From an uncultured Ruminococcus sp. (GTDB lineage: Bacteria; Bacillota; Clostridia; Oscillospirales; Ruminococcaceae): a stretch of DNA of 64,000 nucleotides. The notes under the pieces are model-generated. The model did no database searches and was not told the DNA's origin. It was given only the letters and a program-made list of their open reading frames with translations. Shown here piece by piece: positions 26,907 to 35,722 of the stretch; the stretch's first letter is position 1; each line of letters starts with the position of its first letter. The DNA is taken from the NCBI GenBank assembly GCA_947566125.1, contig CANOIR010000006.1, forward strand, positions 1 to 64,000, written 5' to 3'. The position numbers were made by a program, and so were the translations under genes.

Positions 26907-27811
26907 TGGATAGATTTGATATATCGCGCTGTATTCTTTGTCCTAAAAAATGTGGTGCTGACAGAACTAAAACATCTGGCATATGCGGCGGTGGAAATAC
27001 TGTTAGGGCGGCAAGAAGTGCATTGCATTTTGGAGAAGAACCTTGCATAAGCGGAAGATGCGGTTCGGGTACGATATTTTTTTCAGGATGCAGTCTGCGT
27101 TGCTGCTTTTGTCAAAATCATATTATAAGTCAGGAAAACTTTGGAATGGAACTTACGGTTGATAAGCTTTCAAGGTGTATTCTTGATTTACAGGAAAAGG
27201 GTGCTCATAACATAAATTTTGTAACAGGAACACATTACGTACCATGGATAATAGAAGCTGTCATGAAAGTAAAGCCAAAGCTTGATATACCTATAATATG
27301 GAACAGCAGTGGGTATGAAACTATTGAAACCTTAAAAATGCTTGAGGGAATAGTAGATATTTATCTGCCTGATTTTAAATATATCTATAGAGATACAGCG
27401 AGACATTATTCACAAGCAGAGGATTATTCGGAAATTGCCGAAGCAGCGATTATAGAAATGTACAGACAAGTTGGGATACCTGTTATAAATTCAAACGGGC
27501 TTATGGAAAAGGGCATTATAGTGCGTCATCTTGTACTGCCTGGTCATAGGCATGAATCTATGGCGATTTTAAAACGACTTTCGGAAATGATTCCAAAGGA
27601 GAATTTTCTTTTGAGTCTTATGGGACAATATACACCGCCTGAATCAGCTTTGCCTTATAAAAATCTTAATCGAAAGCTAACTACAATGGAATATCAAAGT
27701 GTGCTTAGATATGCGGAAAATATGGGGTTTGAAGGGTTTTCTCAGGATCTTTCCTCTGCAAAAGCTTCATATACGCCAAGTTTTAATTTGGAGGGACTTT
27801 TAAATGAATAA
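26891..27811 (+). CDS. Radical SAM protein, PflX/COG1313-like
   Basis: 306 aa. The radical SAM cluster motif GCSLRCCFCQNH (CxxxCxxC) is near residue 70. An N-terminal cysteine group, CILCPKKCGADR then GICGGG, is typical of the PflX family and may hold a second site. The family resembles pyruvate formate-lyase activators, but the target protein is not known. It is translated in overlap with nspC (16 bp) and with the CPBP gene (8 bp), so the products are probably needed together. ATG 26906 is a possible later start. Confidence 0.85.
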   Translation: MQTVIMDRFDISRCILCPKKCGADRTKTSGICGGGNTVRAARSALHFGEEPCISGRCGSGTIFFSGCSLRCCFCQNHIISQENFGMELTVDKLSRCILDLQEKGAHNINFVTGTHYVPWIIEAVMKVKPKLDIPIIWNSSGYETIETLKMLEGIVDIYLPDFKYIYRDTARHYSQAEDYSEIAEAAIIEMYRQVGIPVINSNGLMEKGIIVRHLVLPGHRHESMAILKRLSEMIPKENFLLSLMGQYTPPESALPYKNLNRKLTTMEYQSVLRYAENMGFEGFSQDLSSAKASYTPSFNLEGLLNE

Positions 27812-28505
27812 CGAGAATAACAAAAGCTTAAAAAGTAAATTTTTTCTTATACCTATTGTATATTATATTTGTCTTTGGGCAGTGTGGGCAGCATATACTC
27901 TGCTTTTAAGACCTGTGATTTGTGATGCTTTGGGAGAAGAAAATTTTATTTCTTCATTTTTACGCAGTGGCATTATAAAGAATATTGTATGGACACTGCC
28001 TGCGGCTTTACTTATTATAAAATTCAGAGAGAATTGTATGGTGTCGCTAAAAAATATGTTCACAAAAATAAGTCCGGATTGGAAAATCTCTCTTCTTATA
28101 TTTCCGCTTTTTATTTTATTTGTGGGTATAAGTTCATTTAGAGTTTATGATGGACTGCATATTTCCGAAAGATTTGGAATTGATGAAATTATAACAGTTA
28201 TCTTTGTTGGACTAACAGAAGAACTGGTATTTCGTGGCTGGCTTTTGAATTCTTCTGTGAATGAGAATTCTTCTCAAAAACAACAGTATATTGCCATAGC
28301 AATAAATGCAGTCATGTTTTTATTCATACATTTTCCAATATGGATCTTAGAAGGCAGATTTGTATCTTCTTTTACAAGCCTTGGATTTTTAACTATAATT
28401 GTACTAAGTGCGGTTTTCAGTATGGTTTTCATTAAAACTAAAAATATTATTCTTCCTATTACACTTCATATGTTTTGGGATTTGCTTGTATTTATTTTTG
28501 GATGA
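27804..28505 (+). CDS. CPBP-family intramembrane metalloprotease
   Basis: 233 aa, several membrane helices. Conserved motifs: EELVFRGWLL (EExxxR), FLFIHFP (FxxxH) and a final HMFWDLLVF (HxxxD type). Members act as CAAX-like proteases or bacteriocin self-immunity proteins; the substrate here is unknown. Last gene of the operon beginning at 24929. The start overlaps the upstream stop and is preceded by GGAGGGA. Confidence 0.88.
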   Translation: MNNENNKSLKSKFFLIPIVYYICLWAVWAAYTLLLRPVICDALGEENFISSFLRSGIIKNIVWTLPAALLIIKFRENCMVSLKNMFTKISPDWKISLLIFPLFILFVGISSFRVYDGLHISERFGIDEIITVIFVGLTEELVFRGWLLNSSVNENSSQKQQYIAIAINAVMFLFIHFPIWILEGRFVSSFTSLGFLTIIVLSAVFSMVFIKTKNIILPITLHMFWDLLVFIFG

Positions 28506-28531
28506 TGAGTTTATAGATTTTTAAAATTTAC

Positions 28532-28560
28532 TTGATTTTCTTTTTTTAGTACTGTATAAT
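28532..28560 (+). promoter_or_regulatory. Promoter of proC
   Basis: TTGATT (28532-28537), 17-bp spacer, TATAAT (28555-28560). Confidence 0.6.
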
Positions 28561-28602
28561 AATAATATCTAATATTTTTTTGAAACGAGGATTGATTTTA
28601 AT

Positions 28603-29400
28603 ATGAAAATAGGTTTTATAGGTGCAGGCAATATGGGCAGTGCCATTATGAAAGGCATTGCAGGAAGCAGTATGTCAAGCGAAGCTGAACTCTTTGCTTT
28701 TGACCCTTTTAAAGATAAACTTAACTCTCTTGCAGAAATAGGAGTTAAGCCAAAGGAAAGTGCAGCAGATGTTGCCGCAGAATGTAAATACGTTTTCCTT
28801 GCAATAAAGCCACAGCAGTTTGGCGATGCACTGCCGTCTATAAAAGATTATGTCACTGAAGATACTGTTATAGTGTCAATAGCAGCAGGTATTACATCTG
28901 AATATATTCGTTCCGAAACTATCCCAAATGCGAAAGTTATCATCGTTATGCCAAATACACCATTGCTTTTAGGTGTAGGTGCAACTGCACTTTCAAAAAA
29001 TGAAGCTGTAAGCGATGAGGAATTTTCAGTTGTAAAACAGATTTTTGATTCATGCGGTATAACTGCTATAGTAGCACCGGATAAGATGAAAGAAATCATT
29101 GCAATAAATGGAAGCAGTCCGGCATTTATATATTTGTTTGCAAAAGGCTTTGTTGAATATGCAGAGTCACAAAATATCAGCGGCGATACAGCATTGTCAC
29201 TTTTTGCTCAAACTTTAATCGGTTCTGCCAAGATGCTTACAGATTCCGGTATGACTGTAGATGAGCTTATTAAAATGGTATCATCACCAGGCGGTACAAC
29301 TCTTGCAGGTCTGGATGCACTTTATGAAGGCAAGCTTACTGATATAGTAAAAGATGCTTGTGACAGATGTACCAAGAGAGCATATGAGCTTTCAAAGTAA
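28603..29400 (+). CDS. proC: Pyrroline-5-carboxylate reductase
   Basis: 265 aa, cytoplasmic; last step of proline synthesis. Rossmann motif GFIGAGNMGSAIMKG at the N-terminus, AGITSEYIR and MPNTPLLLGVGATAL in the middle, and the C-terminal dimerisation signature SPGGTTLAGLDAL. Full length, its own promoter, no proBA genes nearby. Confidence 0.97.
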   Translation: MKIGFIGAGNMGSAIMKGIAGSSMSSEAELFAFDPFKDKLNSLAEIGVKPKESAADVAAECKYVFLAIKPQQFGDALPSIKDYVTEDTVIVSIAAGITSEYIRSETIPNAKVIIVMPNTPLLLGVGATALSKNEAVSDEEFSVVKQIFDSCGITAIVAPDKMKEIIAINGSSPAFIYLFAKGFVEYAESQNISGDTALSLFAQTLIGSAKMLTDSGMTVDELIKMVSSPGGTTLAGLDALYEGKLTDIVKDACDRCTKRAYELSK

Positions 29401-29506
29401 AGCAAGATTTTATTTTCTCATCGTACTTGATTTAATGTTATAATATTTATTTCTCCTGCATAAGCTTTATAAGAAACTTGAGCGAAGTGCAAAGAGGAGG
29501 AATATT

Positions 29507-30097
29507 ATGAAAAGAATGAGTTTGCGGTTATGGCTGACATCTTCCCAAAGACGCAAGTTAGAAATTTCTATTTATGTTATATTGCTTGTCATAGGATTTA
29601 TGGCGGGAATGTTTTGTACTATGAAGCATGATAATATGTCGATCTGTAAGTTTTGTATTACATATGGAATGGCAAAATCAACAGTAAGCAGGACAGAGGT
29701 ATTTCTATTCTGTTTTTTAAAAAACGGTGTACCGTGGCTCTTATCAATTTTCTTTGGCCTATGTGCAATAGGACAGCCTTGTCTTTTAAGCATTCTTTTA
29801 ATGCATGGCTTTGCATCTGGCTGTTGTTTGGCATATCTTTCAAGTGATTTTAATGCTGTGATTTTTCCAAGATATATGACCGAGGCAGTTTTCACTATTG
29901 CATCATCATTTATAATTTTGCTTGCGGTACGCAGTGCCGTAAGGTTTTCATTAGCTGCTATTGAGGTATATATTTCTGAAAGCAGTGCTGAAGGAATGAG
30001 AAAAAATCTTAAGCTTTATTTTGTACGTTTTGGAATATTATTTTTAATGGTCTTGCTTTTGAGCGGAATTTATGCAGTTTTAATCGGCTTCTTTTAA
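29507..30097 (+). CDS. SpoIIM-like membrane protein
   Basis: 196 aa with about five hydrophobic segments. The region GVPWLLSIFFGLCAIGQPCL followed by SILLMHGFASGC matches the core of stage II sporulation protein M, part of the DMP peptidoglycan-degrading complex that drives engulfment. The N-terminus is more cysteine-rich than I would expect. The call is by pattern only; no other sporulation gene is in the window, so a non-sporulation SpoIIM/DUF95 relative is possible. Confidence 0.6.
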   Translation: MKRMSLRLWLTSSQRRKLEISIYVILLVIGFMAGMFCTMKHDNMSICKFCITYGMAKSTVSRTEVFLFCFLKNGVPWLLSIFFGLCAIGQPCLLSILLMHGFASGCCLAYLSSDFNAVIFPRYMTEAVFTIASSFIILLAVRSAVRFSLAAIEVYISESSAEGMRKNLKLYFVRFGILFLMVLLLSGIYAVLIGFF

Positions 30098-30121
30098 TGA
30101 TTAGAAAGGAATTTAAATAAA

Positions 30122-31111
30122 ATGGGTCTGTTTGGAAAAAAATATGAAAATGCCGGTGCAGGTATCGCAAAAAATGCTCCTAAGAAAAAACCTTTTTTTA
30201 GGTTTATGGAGATATTTGGCAGAAAATTTTGGAAAATGATAGGTTTGAATATTCTGTATTCTATATTTTTTCTGCCACTTGTTGGTGCTATAGCAGTTTT
30301 CATCATGAGATACAATGGCTCAATGCCACCTGGTGCACCAACGGTTCTGCTTATAATAGGTCTTGCACTGCTTTTTGCAATTATAATTGGACCAGCAACC
30401 GCCGGACATACCAAGATCCTTAGAGCGTATATTTTGGAGAAGCCTGTATTTATGGTTCATGACTTTTTCAAGACATTCAAAAATGAATTTAAGTACAGTT
30501 GTATATTAGGATTTTTCGATTGCTTTGTGGCTATGTGTATAGTGGCGTCTTTATATATTTATCCTATTATTATTGAGCATTATGAAAGCAAGATTTTCTA
30601 TGTTTTCTTTGCAATTGCACTTAGTGTTGGAATAGTTGTACTTATGATGAATTTCTATGCATTTCTCATGATTATCGCAACTAATCTTAAAATAAAGCAG
30701 ATTATGAAAAACTCTTTTTCACTTGCTATTATAGCACTTAAGAAAAATATAATCACACTTTTAATAATTTCAGTTATCATAGGAATTTTTGTGGTTCTGA
30801 TTGTTTTTGCTGATATGAGCATAGCAGTTGTTGCAATGTCACTTCTGCCTTTTATCCCAGCATCATGGGTTGGACTTATAATGTGCTTTAACAGCTATCC
30901 TATTATTCAGAAGTATATTATCAATCCTTATTATGAACAAAGAGGAGAGATAAATCCTGAGCTTATTGGCGATTTAGGAGAAGGTACTGATTCAGAGGAA
31001 ACACTTTTTGAAGATATGGGCGGCAAAGAAAAGCCGGTGGAAACTCCTAAAAAAGCGAAATCTAAAAGCAGCGGCAAGAATTCAAAGCATAAAGGAAAGA
31101 TTATTTCCTGA
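30122..31111 (+). CDS. DUF624/YesL-like membrane protein
   Basis: 329 aa. The start of the soluble-to-membrane transition, GRKFWKMIGLNILYSIFFLP, then GPATAGHTKILRAY and VHDFFKTFKNEFK match the YesL/DUF624 family of multi-pass proteins often found near ABC sugar transporters, though none is here. The C-terminus is a charged Lys-rich tail after an acidic stretch. Role unknown. It lies 24 bp after the SpoIIM-like gene. Confidence 0.72.
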   Translation: MGLFGKKYENAGAGIAKNAPKKKPFFRFMEIFGRKFWKMIGLNILYSIFFLPLVGAIAVFIMRYNGSMPPGAPTVLLIIGLALLFAIIIGPATAGHTKILRAYILEKPVFMVHDFFKTFKNEFKYSCILGFFDCFVAMCIVASLYIYPIIIEHYESKIFYVFFAIALSVGIVVLMMNFYAFLMIIATNLKIKQIMKNSFSLAIIALKKNIITLLIISVIIGIFVVLIVFADMSIAVVAMSLLPFIPASWVGLIMCFNSYPIIQKYIINPYYEQRGEINPELIGDLGEGTDSEETLFEDMGGKEKPVETPKKAKSKSSGKNSKHKGKIIS

Positions 31112-31138
31112 TTATTATAAAGTTCACAAAATTGTAAC

Positions 31139-31167
31139 TTTACAAATAGTGTGATCTGTGGTATAAT
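31139..31167 (+). promoter_or_regulatory. Promoter of the rpsO leader transcript
   Basis: TTTACA (31139-31144), 17-bp spacer, TATAAT (31162-31167). Confidence 0.65.
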
Positions 31168-31171
31168 AAAT

Positions 31172-31244
31172 AAGTCATGTACTTGGATATGGGAGCAAAC
31201 CGCAAGGCGGAGTGTCACCTACCCATTTCTACGTTTATGACTAA
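31172..31244 (+). promoter_or_regulatory. Structured leader of rpsO, candidate S15 autoregulatory element
   Basis: Starting at the predicted transcription start, nested pairings can be drawn: AGTCAT with ATGACT outside, ATGGG with CCCAT inside, and a small CCGC-AAG-GCGG hairpin in the centre. Ribosomal protein S15 mRNAs are commonly controlled by S15 binding to such leaders; which class this one belongs to cannot be decided by eye. Confidence 0.5.
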
Positions 31245-31267
31245 ATATTAAATGAGGTGAATTTATC

Positions 31268-31534
31268 ATGATGCTTAAAGAAGAAAAGACAAGCGTAATC
31301 GAGCAGAATCGTCTGCATGAAACTGACACAGGTTCTCCTGAGGTTCAGGTTGCTATTCTCACAAAGAGAATCAATGACCTTACTGAACATCTCAAGACTC
31401 ACAAGAAGGATCATCATTCCAGAAGAGGTCTTCTTAAGATGGTTGGTCACAGAAGAAACCTTCTTGCTTATATGAAGAAAAAGGATGTAAACCGTTATCG
31501 TGCTTGCATCGAAAAGCTTGGTATTCGTAAGTAA
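31268..31534 (+). CDS. rpsO: Ribosomal protein S15
   Basis: 88 aa, 30S subunit protein binding the 16S central domain. Motifs [20 protein letters not shown] and [20 protein letters not shown] are intact. TGAGGTGA precedes the start. The order rpsO-pnp is the usual one; both participate in RNA binding and decay. Confidence 0.98.
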   Translation: MMLKEEKTSVIEQNRLHETDTGSPEVQVAILTKRINDLTEHLKTHKKDHHSRRGLLKMVGHRRNLLAYMKKKDVNRYRACIEKLGIRK

Positions 31535-31548
31535 TTTTATTAAAAAAT

Positions 31549-31588
31549 ACGGTAAAAAGGCAGATGGGGTTCCTCTGCCTTTCCGTGT
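31549..31588 (+). terminator. Terminator after rpsO
   Basis: AAAGGCAGA pairs with TCTGCCTTT, extended by ACGG/CCGT. The T-run is weak, so some read-through into pnp is plausible. Confidence 0.6.
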
Positions 31589-31752
31589 TTGAATTGGAAT
31601 TTGAAAAAAGCATGCAGCGGCGGCTATTTAGCATGAAATCGTGTGTCTTTGAATTTATAATAAATAATAAACAACTTATTATAAGACATAGGATTTTCTG
31701 CTAAACTGTCGCTGTATAGATTGCTCTGTCTGAAAAGAAAGGAATTTATACA

Positions 31753-33873
31753 ATGTTTGAAAATTACAGAAAATTTGAAACAACATTTGCAGGTCGTCCT
31801 GTTGTTGTTGAAACTGGTAAGACTTGTGCACTTTCAAATGGTTCTTGCTGGGTAAGATATGGTGAAACTGTTGTAATGGCAAATGTTACAGCAAGTGCAA
31901 AGCCAAGAGAAGGAGTAGATTTCTTCCCACTTTCCGTTGATTATGAAGAACGTATGTATTCTGTTGGCAGAATACCAGGATCATTTACAAAGAGAGAAGG
32001 AAAGCCATCTGAAAAGGCAATACTTACTTCACGTATGGTAGACCGTCCGATTCGTCCGCTTTTCCCTAAGGATATGCGTAATGATGTTTCAGTTGTAATG
32101 ACTGTTTTGGCTGTAGATCCGGATTGTTCACCTGAAATCACCGGTATGCTTGCTACTTCTATTGCAATTTCCATTTCAGATATTCCGTGGAATGGCCCTA
32201 TTGCAGGTATAAGCGTTGGTCTTTGTGATGGTAAACTGGTTCTTAATCCTACACTGGAGCAGAGAGCTAATAATGACCTTCAGCTTACAGTTGCAGGTTC
32301 TAGAGACAAGATTGTTATGATTGAAGCTGGTGCTAATGAAGTTCCTGATGACCTTATGCTGGAAGCAATTATGACAGGTCACGAAGAAATCAAGAAGATG
32401 GTTGCATTTATCGATGATATTCGTTCAGAAATCGGCAAGCCTAAGTTTGAATTCCAGTCAATGGAAGTTGATCACGATCTTTTTGATGCAATTGAATCTG
32501 ATTTTGCTGAGCAGGTAAAGGTTGCTCTTGATACTGATGATAAAAATGAAAGAGATGCAAGACTTCAGCCTATTGCTGATGCTATTCATGAAAAGTTTGA
32601 TGAAGCTTATCCTGAACAGGGTGCGATGATTGATGAGTGCCTGTATAAACTTCAGAAAAAGATCGTAAGAAATTGGCTGTATGAAGGCAAGCGTGTTGAC
32701 GGCAGAGGTATTGATGAGATACGTCCTCTGGCTGCTGAAGTAGGTCTTTTGCCTAGAGTTCATGGCTCTGGTTTATTTACAAGAGGTCAAACTCAGGTTC
32801 TTACTATTGCAACTCTCGGTCCTGTAAGCGAAGCTCAGAAGCTTGACGGACTTGATGAAGAAACATCAAAGCGTTATATGCATCAGTATAATTTCCCTTC
32901 ATATTCTGTAGGCGAAACAAAGCCAAGCAGGGGACCGGGCAGACGTGAAATAGGTCACGGTGCATTGGCAGAACGTGCATTAGTACCAGTTATTCCATCT
33001 GTAGAAGAATTCCCATACTCCATGCGTCTTGTTTCTGAAGTACTTTCTTCTAATGGTTCAACATCTCAGGGTTCTATCTGTGGTTCTACACTTGCTCTTA
33101 TGGATGCTGGTGTTCCTTTGAAAGCACCTGTTGCAGGTATCTCATGCGGTCTTATTACAAAGCCCGACAGCGATGAGTTTATGACAATGGTTGATATTCA
33201 GGGTCTGGAAGACTTTTATGGAGATATGGACTTTAAGGTTGGCGGTACACATAAGGGTATCACAGCTATTCAGGTTGATATTAAGGTTGATGGTCTTACA
33301 CCTGCTATAATCAAGGAAGCATTTGAAAAGACAAGAAAAGCACGTCTTTACATTCTTGATGAGATAATGCTCAAGGCTATTTCAGAGCCAAGAGATACTG
33401 TAAATGAATATGCACCTAAGATGTTCCAGACTAAGATTCCAGTAGATAAGATTCGTGAAGTTATTGGTCAGGGCGGAAAGGTTATACAAAAGATCTCTGC
33501 TGAATGCGATGTAAAAATCGATATTAGCGAAGATGGCAATGTATTTATCAGTGGCTTGAGCATGGATGGTTGTCAAAAGGCACTTCAGATCGTTCATACA
33601 ATTGCACTCGATCCTGAAGTTGGTGCTATCTATCGTGGCAAGGTCGTATCTATAAAGCCATTTGGTGCGTTTGTTGAAATTGCACCGGGTAAAGATGGAT
33701 TAGTTCATGTTTCAAAGCTTGATAAGAGTCGTGTTGAAAACGTTGAAGATGTTGTATCAGTCGGTGATGAAATTGTTGTAAAGGTAATGGAAATCAAGGA
33801 CGGTAAGATCAGTCTTTCACGTAAGGATGCACTTATTGAAATTGAACAACGCAAGGCTGATAATAATCAGTAA
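31753..33873 (+). CDS. pnp: Polyribonucleotide nucleotidyltransferase (PNPase)
   Basis: 706 aa, full length. Two RNase PH domains (GKTCALSNGSCWVRYGE at the start; GSGLFTRGQTQVLTI and RREIGHGALAERAL in the second), a KH domain (IREVIGQGGKVIQKI) and a C-terminal S1 domain (GAIYRGKVVSIKPFGAFVEI). It degrades RNA 3'-5' phosphorolytically and is the core of the degradosome. Confidence 0.98.
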   Translation: MFENYRKFETTFAGRPVVVETGKTCALSNGSCWVRYGETVVMANVTASAKPREGVDFFPLSVDYEERMYSVGRIPGSFTKREGKPSEKAILTSRMVDRPIRPLFPKDMRNDVSVVMTVLAVDPDCSPEITGMLATSIAISISDIPWNGPIAGISVGLCDGKLVLNPTLEQRANNDLQLTVAGSRDKIVMIEAGANEVPDDLMLEAIMTGHEEIKKMVAFIDDIRSEIGKPKFEFQSMEVDHDLFDAIESDFAEQVKVALDTDDKNERDARLQPIADAIHEKFDEAYPEQGAMIDECLYKLQKKIVRNWLYEGKRVDGRGIDEIRPLAAEVGLLPRVHGSGLFTRGQTQVLTIATLGPVSEAQKLDGLDEETSKRYMHQYNFPSYSVGETKPSRGPGRREIGHGALAERALVPVIPSVEEFPYSMRLVSEVLSSNGSTSQGSICGSTLALMDAGVPLKAPVAGISCGLITKPDSDEFMTMVDIQGLEDFYGDMDFKVGGTHKGITAIQVDIKVDGLTPAIIKEAFEKTRKARLYILDEIMLKAISEPRDTVNEYAPKMFQTKIPVDKIREVIGQGGKVIQKISAECDVKIDISEDGNVFISGLSMDGCQKALQIVHTIALDPEVGAIYRGKVVSIKPFGAFVEIAPGKDGLVHVSKLDKSRVENVEDVVSVGDEIVVKVMEIKDGKISLSRKDALIEIEQRKADNNQ

Positions 33874-33899
33874 TGAATAATTGAGTTTTATAAAAATAA

Positions 33900-33966
33900 T
33901 GGGCTGCTGCAAAGTTTAAATTTTGCAGCAGCCTTTTGTTGTTTTCATTATTATCAATCCCTCCAC
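33900..33966. repeat. Intergenic hairpin element, copy B
   Basis: GGCTGCTGCAAA pairs with TTTGCAGCAGCC, followed by a T-run, between convergent pnp and hslO. Downstream it carries ATTATCAATCCCTCCACC, identical to copy A at 19963-19980. A short perfect palindrome CCACTAGTGG follows. Confidence 0.75.
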
Positions 33967-34015
33967 CACTAGTGGCTTTTCAAGGGATGCTTGTAGCTGT
34001 CGTCAGCTCGTGTAT

Positions 34016-34891
34016 TTACATCTTTTTTCTAAGGTTTAGAAGTTCATCGGGTGTGAATACATATTTATTATCGCAGAAATGACAATTGACTGTAATAGGT
34101 TCGTCCTCTTTTGCCATCAATTCCAATTCATCTTTTCCAAGACTGCATAGAATTTTTTCTGTTCTTTCACGACTGCAATTGCATTTATAAAATACCTCGT
34201 TCTCATCAAGAATATTTGGTTCAAGTCCGTCAAGCAGTCTTAGTGCTATATCTTCAGCAGACATTCCATTTGTCATCATTTTTGTAACAGGTGGTAAAGT
34301 AGCCATGTTTTTTTCAATAGTATCGATTACGGAATCATCAGCGAACGGCAGAACTTGTATTAAATATCCGCCTGCAACATTTACAGTAAGATCTGGATTT
34401 ACAAGAACGCCTAAACCGCATACAGTTGGTGTTTGTTCACTTGTGGCATAATATTTTGCTACATCTTCGGCAATTTCTCCGGATACAAGCGGACATACAC
34501 CTACATAAGGATCTTTAAGACCCAAGTCTTTTACAACAGAAAGTGTGCCGTCATTGCCGATTGCACCGCCAACGTCAAGTTTGCCTTTGTCATTTAACGG
34601 AATTTCAACTACAGGGTTTTCGGCATAGCTTTTAACATTGCCATGGCTGTCTGCAACTGCAACTAACATTCCAGAAGGTCCGCCGCCTTTAACACGAAGC
34701 GTAACAGTATCGTTATTTCCCTTAAGACCATATCCCATCATGCTTGCTGCAATTGAAAGTCGTCCAAGACCTGCTGTAATAACCGCAGAGGTTTTGTGTA
34801 TGCGTTCGATTTCTGATACAATATCAGTAGCGTTTATGGCACATGATACAACAGATGCGTCCTTTGCAATAGCTCTTTTAAGTATTCCCAT
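34016..34891 (-). CDS. hslO: Redox-regulated chaperone Hsp33
   Basis: 291 aa. Hsp33 is activated by oxidation of a zinc-bound four-cysteine switch. Here the switch is CNC (FYKCNCSRERTEK) and CHFC (VNCHFCDNKYVF) near the C-terminus, both complete. The N-terminal chaperone domain includes GLGRLSIAASMMGY and GNDGTLSVVKDLGLKDPYVG. It is 13 bp after a methyltransferase gene on the same strand. Confidence 0.95.
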   Translation of the reverse strand: MGILKRAIAKDASVVSCAINATDIVSEIERIHKTSAVITAGLGRLSIAASMMGYGLKGNNDTVTLRVKGGGPSGMLVAVADSHGNVKSYAENPVVEIPLNDKGKLDVGGAIGNDGTLSVVKDLGLKDPYVGVCPLVSGEIAEDVAKYYATSEQTPTVCGLGVLVNPDLTVNVAGGYLIQVLPFADDSVIDTIEKNMATLPPVTKMMTNGMSAEDIALRLLDGLEPNILDENEVFYKCNCSRERTEKILCSLGKDELELMAKEDEPITVNCHFCDNKYVFTPDELLNLRKKM

Positions 34892-34904
34892 TTTATTTTA
34901 CCTC

Positions 34905-35654
34905 CTATTTTTGTGCAACAAATACCATTCTTTCACTTTTTTCCTGAATTGGATTTTCGGTATCTGCCTCATAGCAGTCTATGACTTTGAAACCAATTGT
35001 TTCAAGGAATTTCTGTATTTTTTCAGATTCATAAGCGTGTTCAGTTATTTCTTCACAGCTTCTTGAGTATTTTCCATCTTCACAGAGTTCAAAAAAGTCA
35101 AGCCGTATATTTACAGTATTATCTTCAGGTTCAAAGTTGTTTTCCCAAACGCAGTATACACTGTCAGTGTCATATATATAAATTTGATTGCCCAGAATTT
35201 CACGGTGCTTGTATGGAGTATTCATATCAAATATAAAAACGCCGCCGGTTTCCAGATTGTCATAAACTTTTTGAAAAGCAGTTTGAACATCGTTAAAATT
35301 ATCCAGATGATTTAAGCTGTCGAGTGTGCATATTACTATATCAACAGTGTCGTAAAGTTCAAGTTCACGCATATCCTGACATATATATTGAATTGGAAGT
35401 CCGCTTTCAATTTTCTTGTTCATAGCACGATTGAGCATTCCGTATGAATAATCAGAGCCTATTACGTCATAGGACAATCTGCACATTTCTTCAGCCATAC
35501 TGCCAGTACCGCAAGCAAGATCCAAAAGAACGTTGCCGTTGTTTTTTTTGTGTTTTTGAATAAGCTTATGGAAATATTTGCTGCGTTTTTTATAGTCAAC
35601 ATTTTCGGTAAGTTCATCATAATATTGTGAAAAAATCTCATAACCTGTATTCAT
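34905..35654 (-). CDS. Class I SAM-dependent methyltransferase
   Basis: 249 aa. SAM-binding motif I is LLDLACGTGSMAEEM (about residue 42) and the acidic loop after strand 2 is VIGSDYSYGML. It begins YEIFSQYYDELTENVDY, typical of small-molecule methyltransferases located near secA or hslO in Clostridia. The substrate cannot be named. Confidence 0.82.
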   Translation of the reverse strand: MNTGYEIFSQYYDELTENVDYKKRSKYFHKLIQKHKKNNGNVLLDLACGTGSMAEEMCRLSYDVIGSDYSYGMLNRAMNKKIESGLPIQYICQDMRELELYDTVDIVICTLDSLNHLDNFNDVQTAFQKVYDNLETGGVFIFDMNTPYKHREILGNQIYIYDTDSVYCVWENNFEPEDNTVNIRLDFFELCEDGKYSRSCEEITEHAYESEKIQKFLETIGFKVIDCYEADTENPIQEKSERMVFVAQK

Positions 35655-35665
35655 AAATATCTCCT

Positions 35666-35701
35666 ATAAAACAAAGGGACGCAGCGTTTAACTCGTCCCT
35701 A
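35666..35701 (-). terminator. Terminator after secA
   Basis: AGGGACG/CGTCCCT hairpin; on the minus strand it is followed by TTTGTTTTA. Confidence 0.65.
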
Positions 35702-35722
35702 TTGTTTTGCTTTATTTTTGCA

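Noticed and set aside
33996-34012. 17-nt identity to a universal 16S rRNA segment (GCTGTCGTCAGCTCGTG)
   Set aside because: No flanking similarity to 16S rRNA; the word contains a short palindrome and lies in the repeat element tail, so I treat it as chance.
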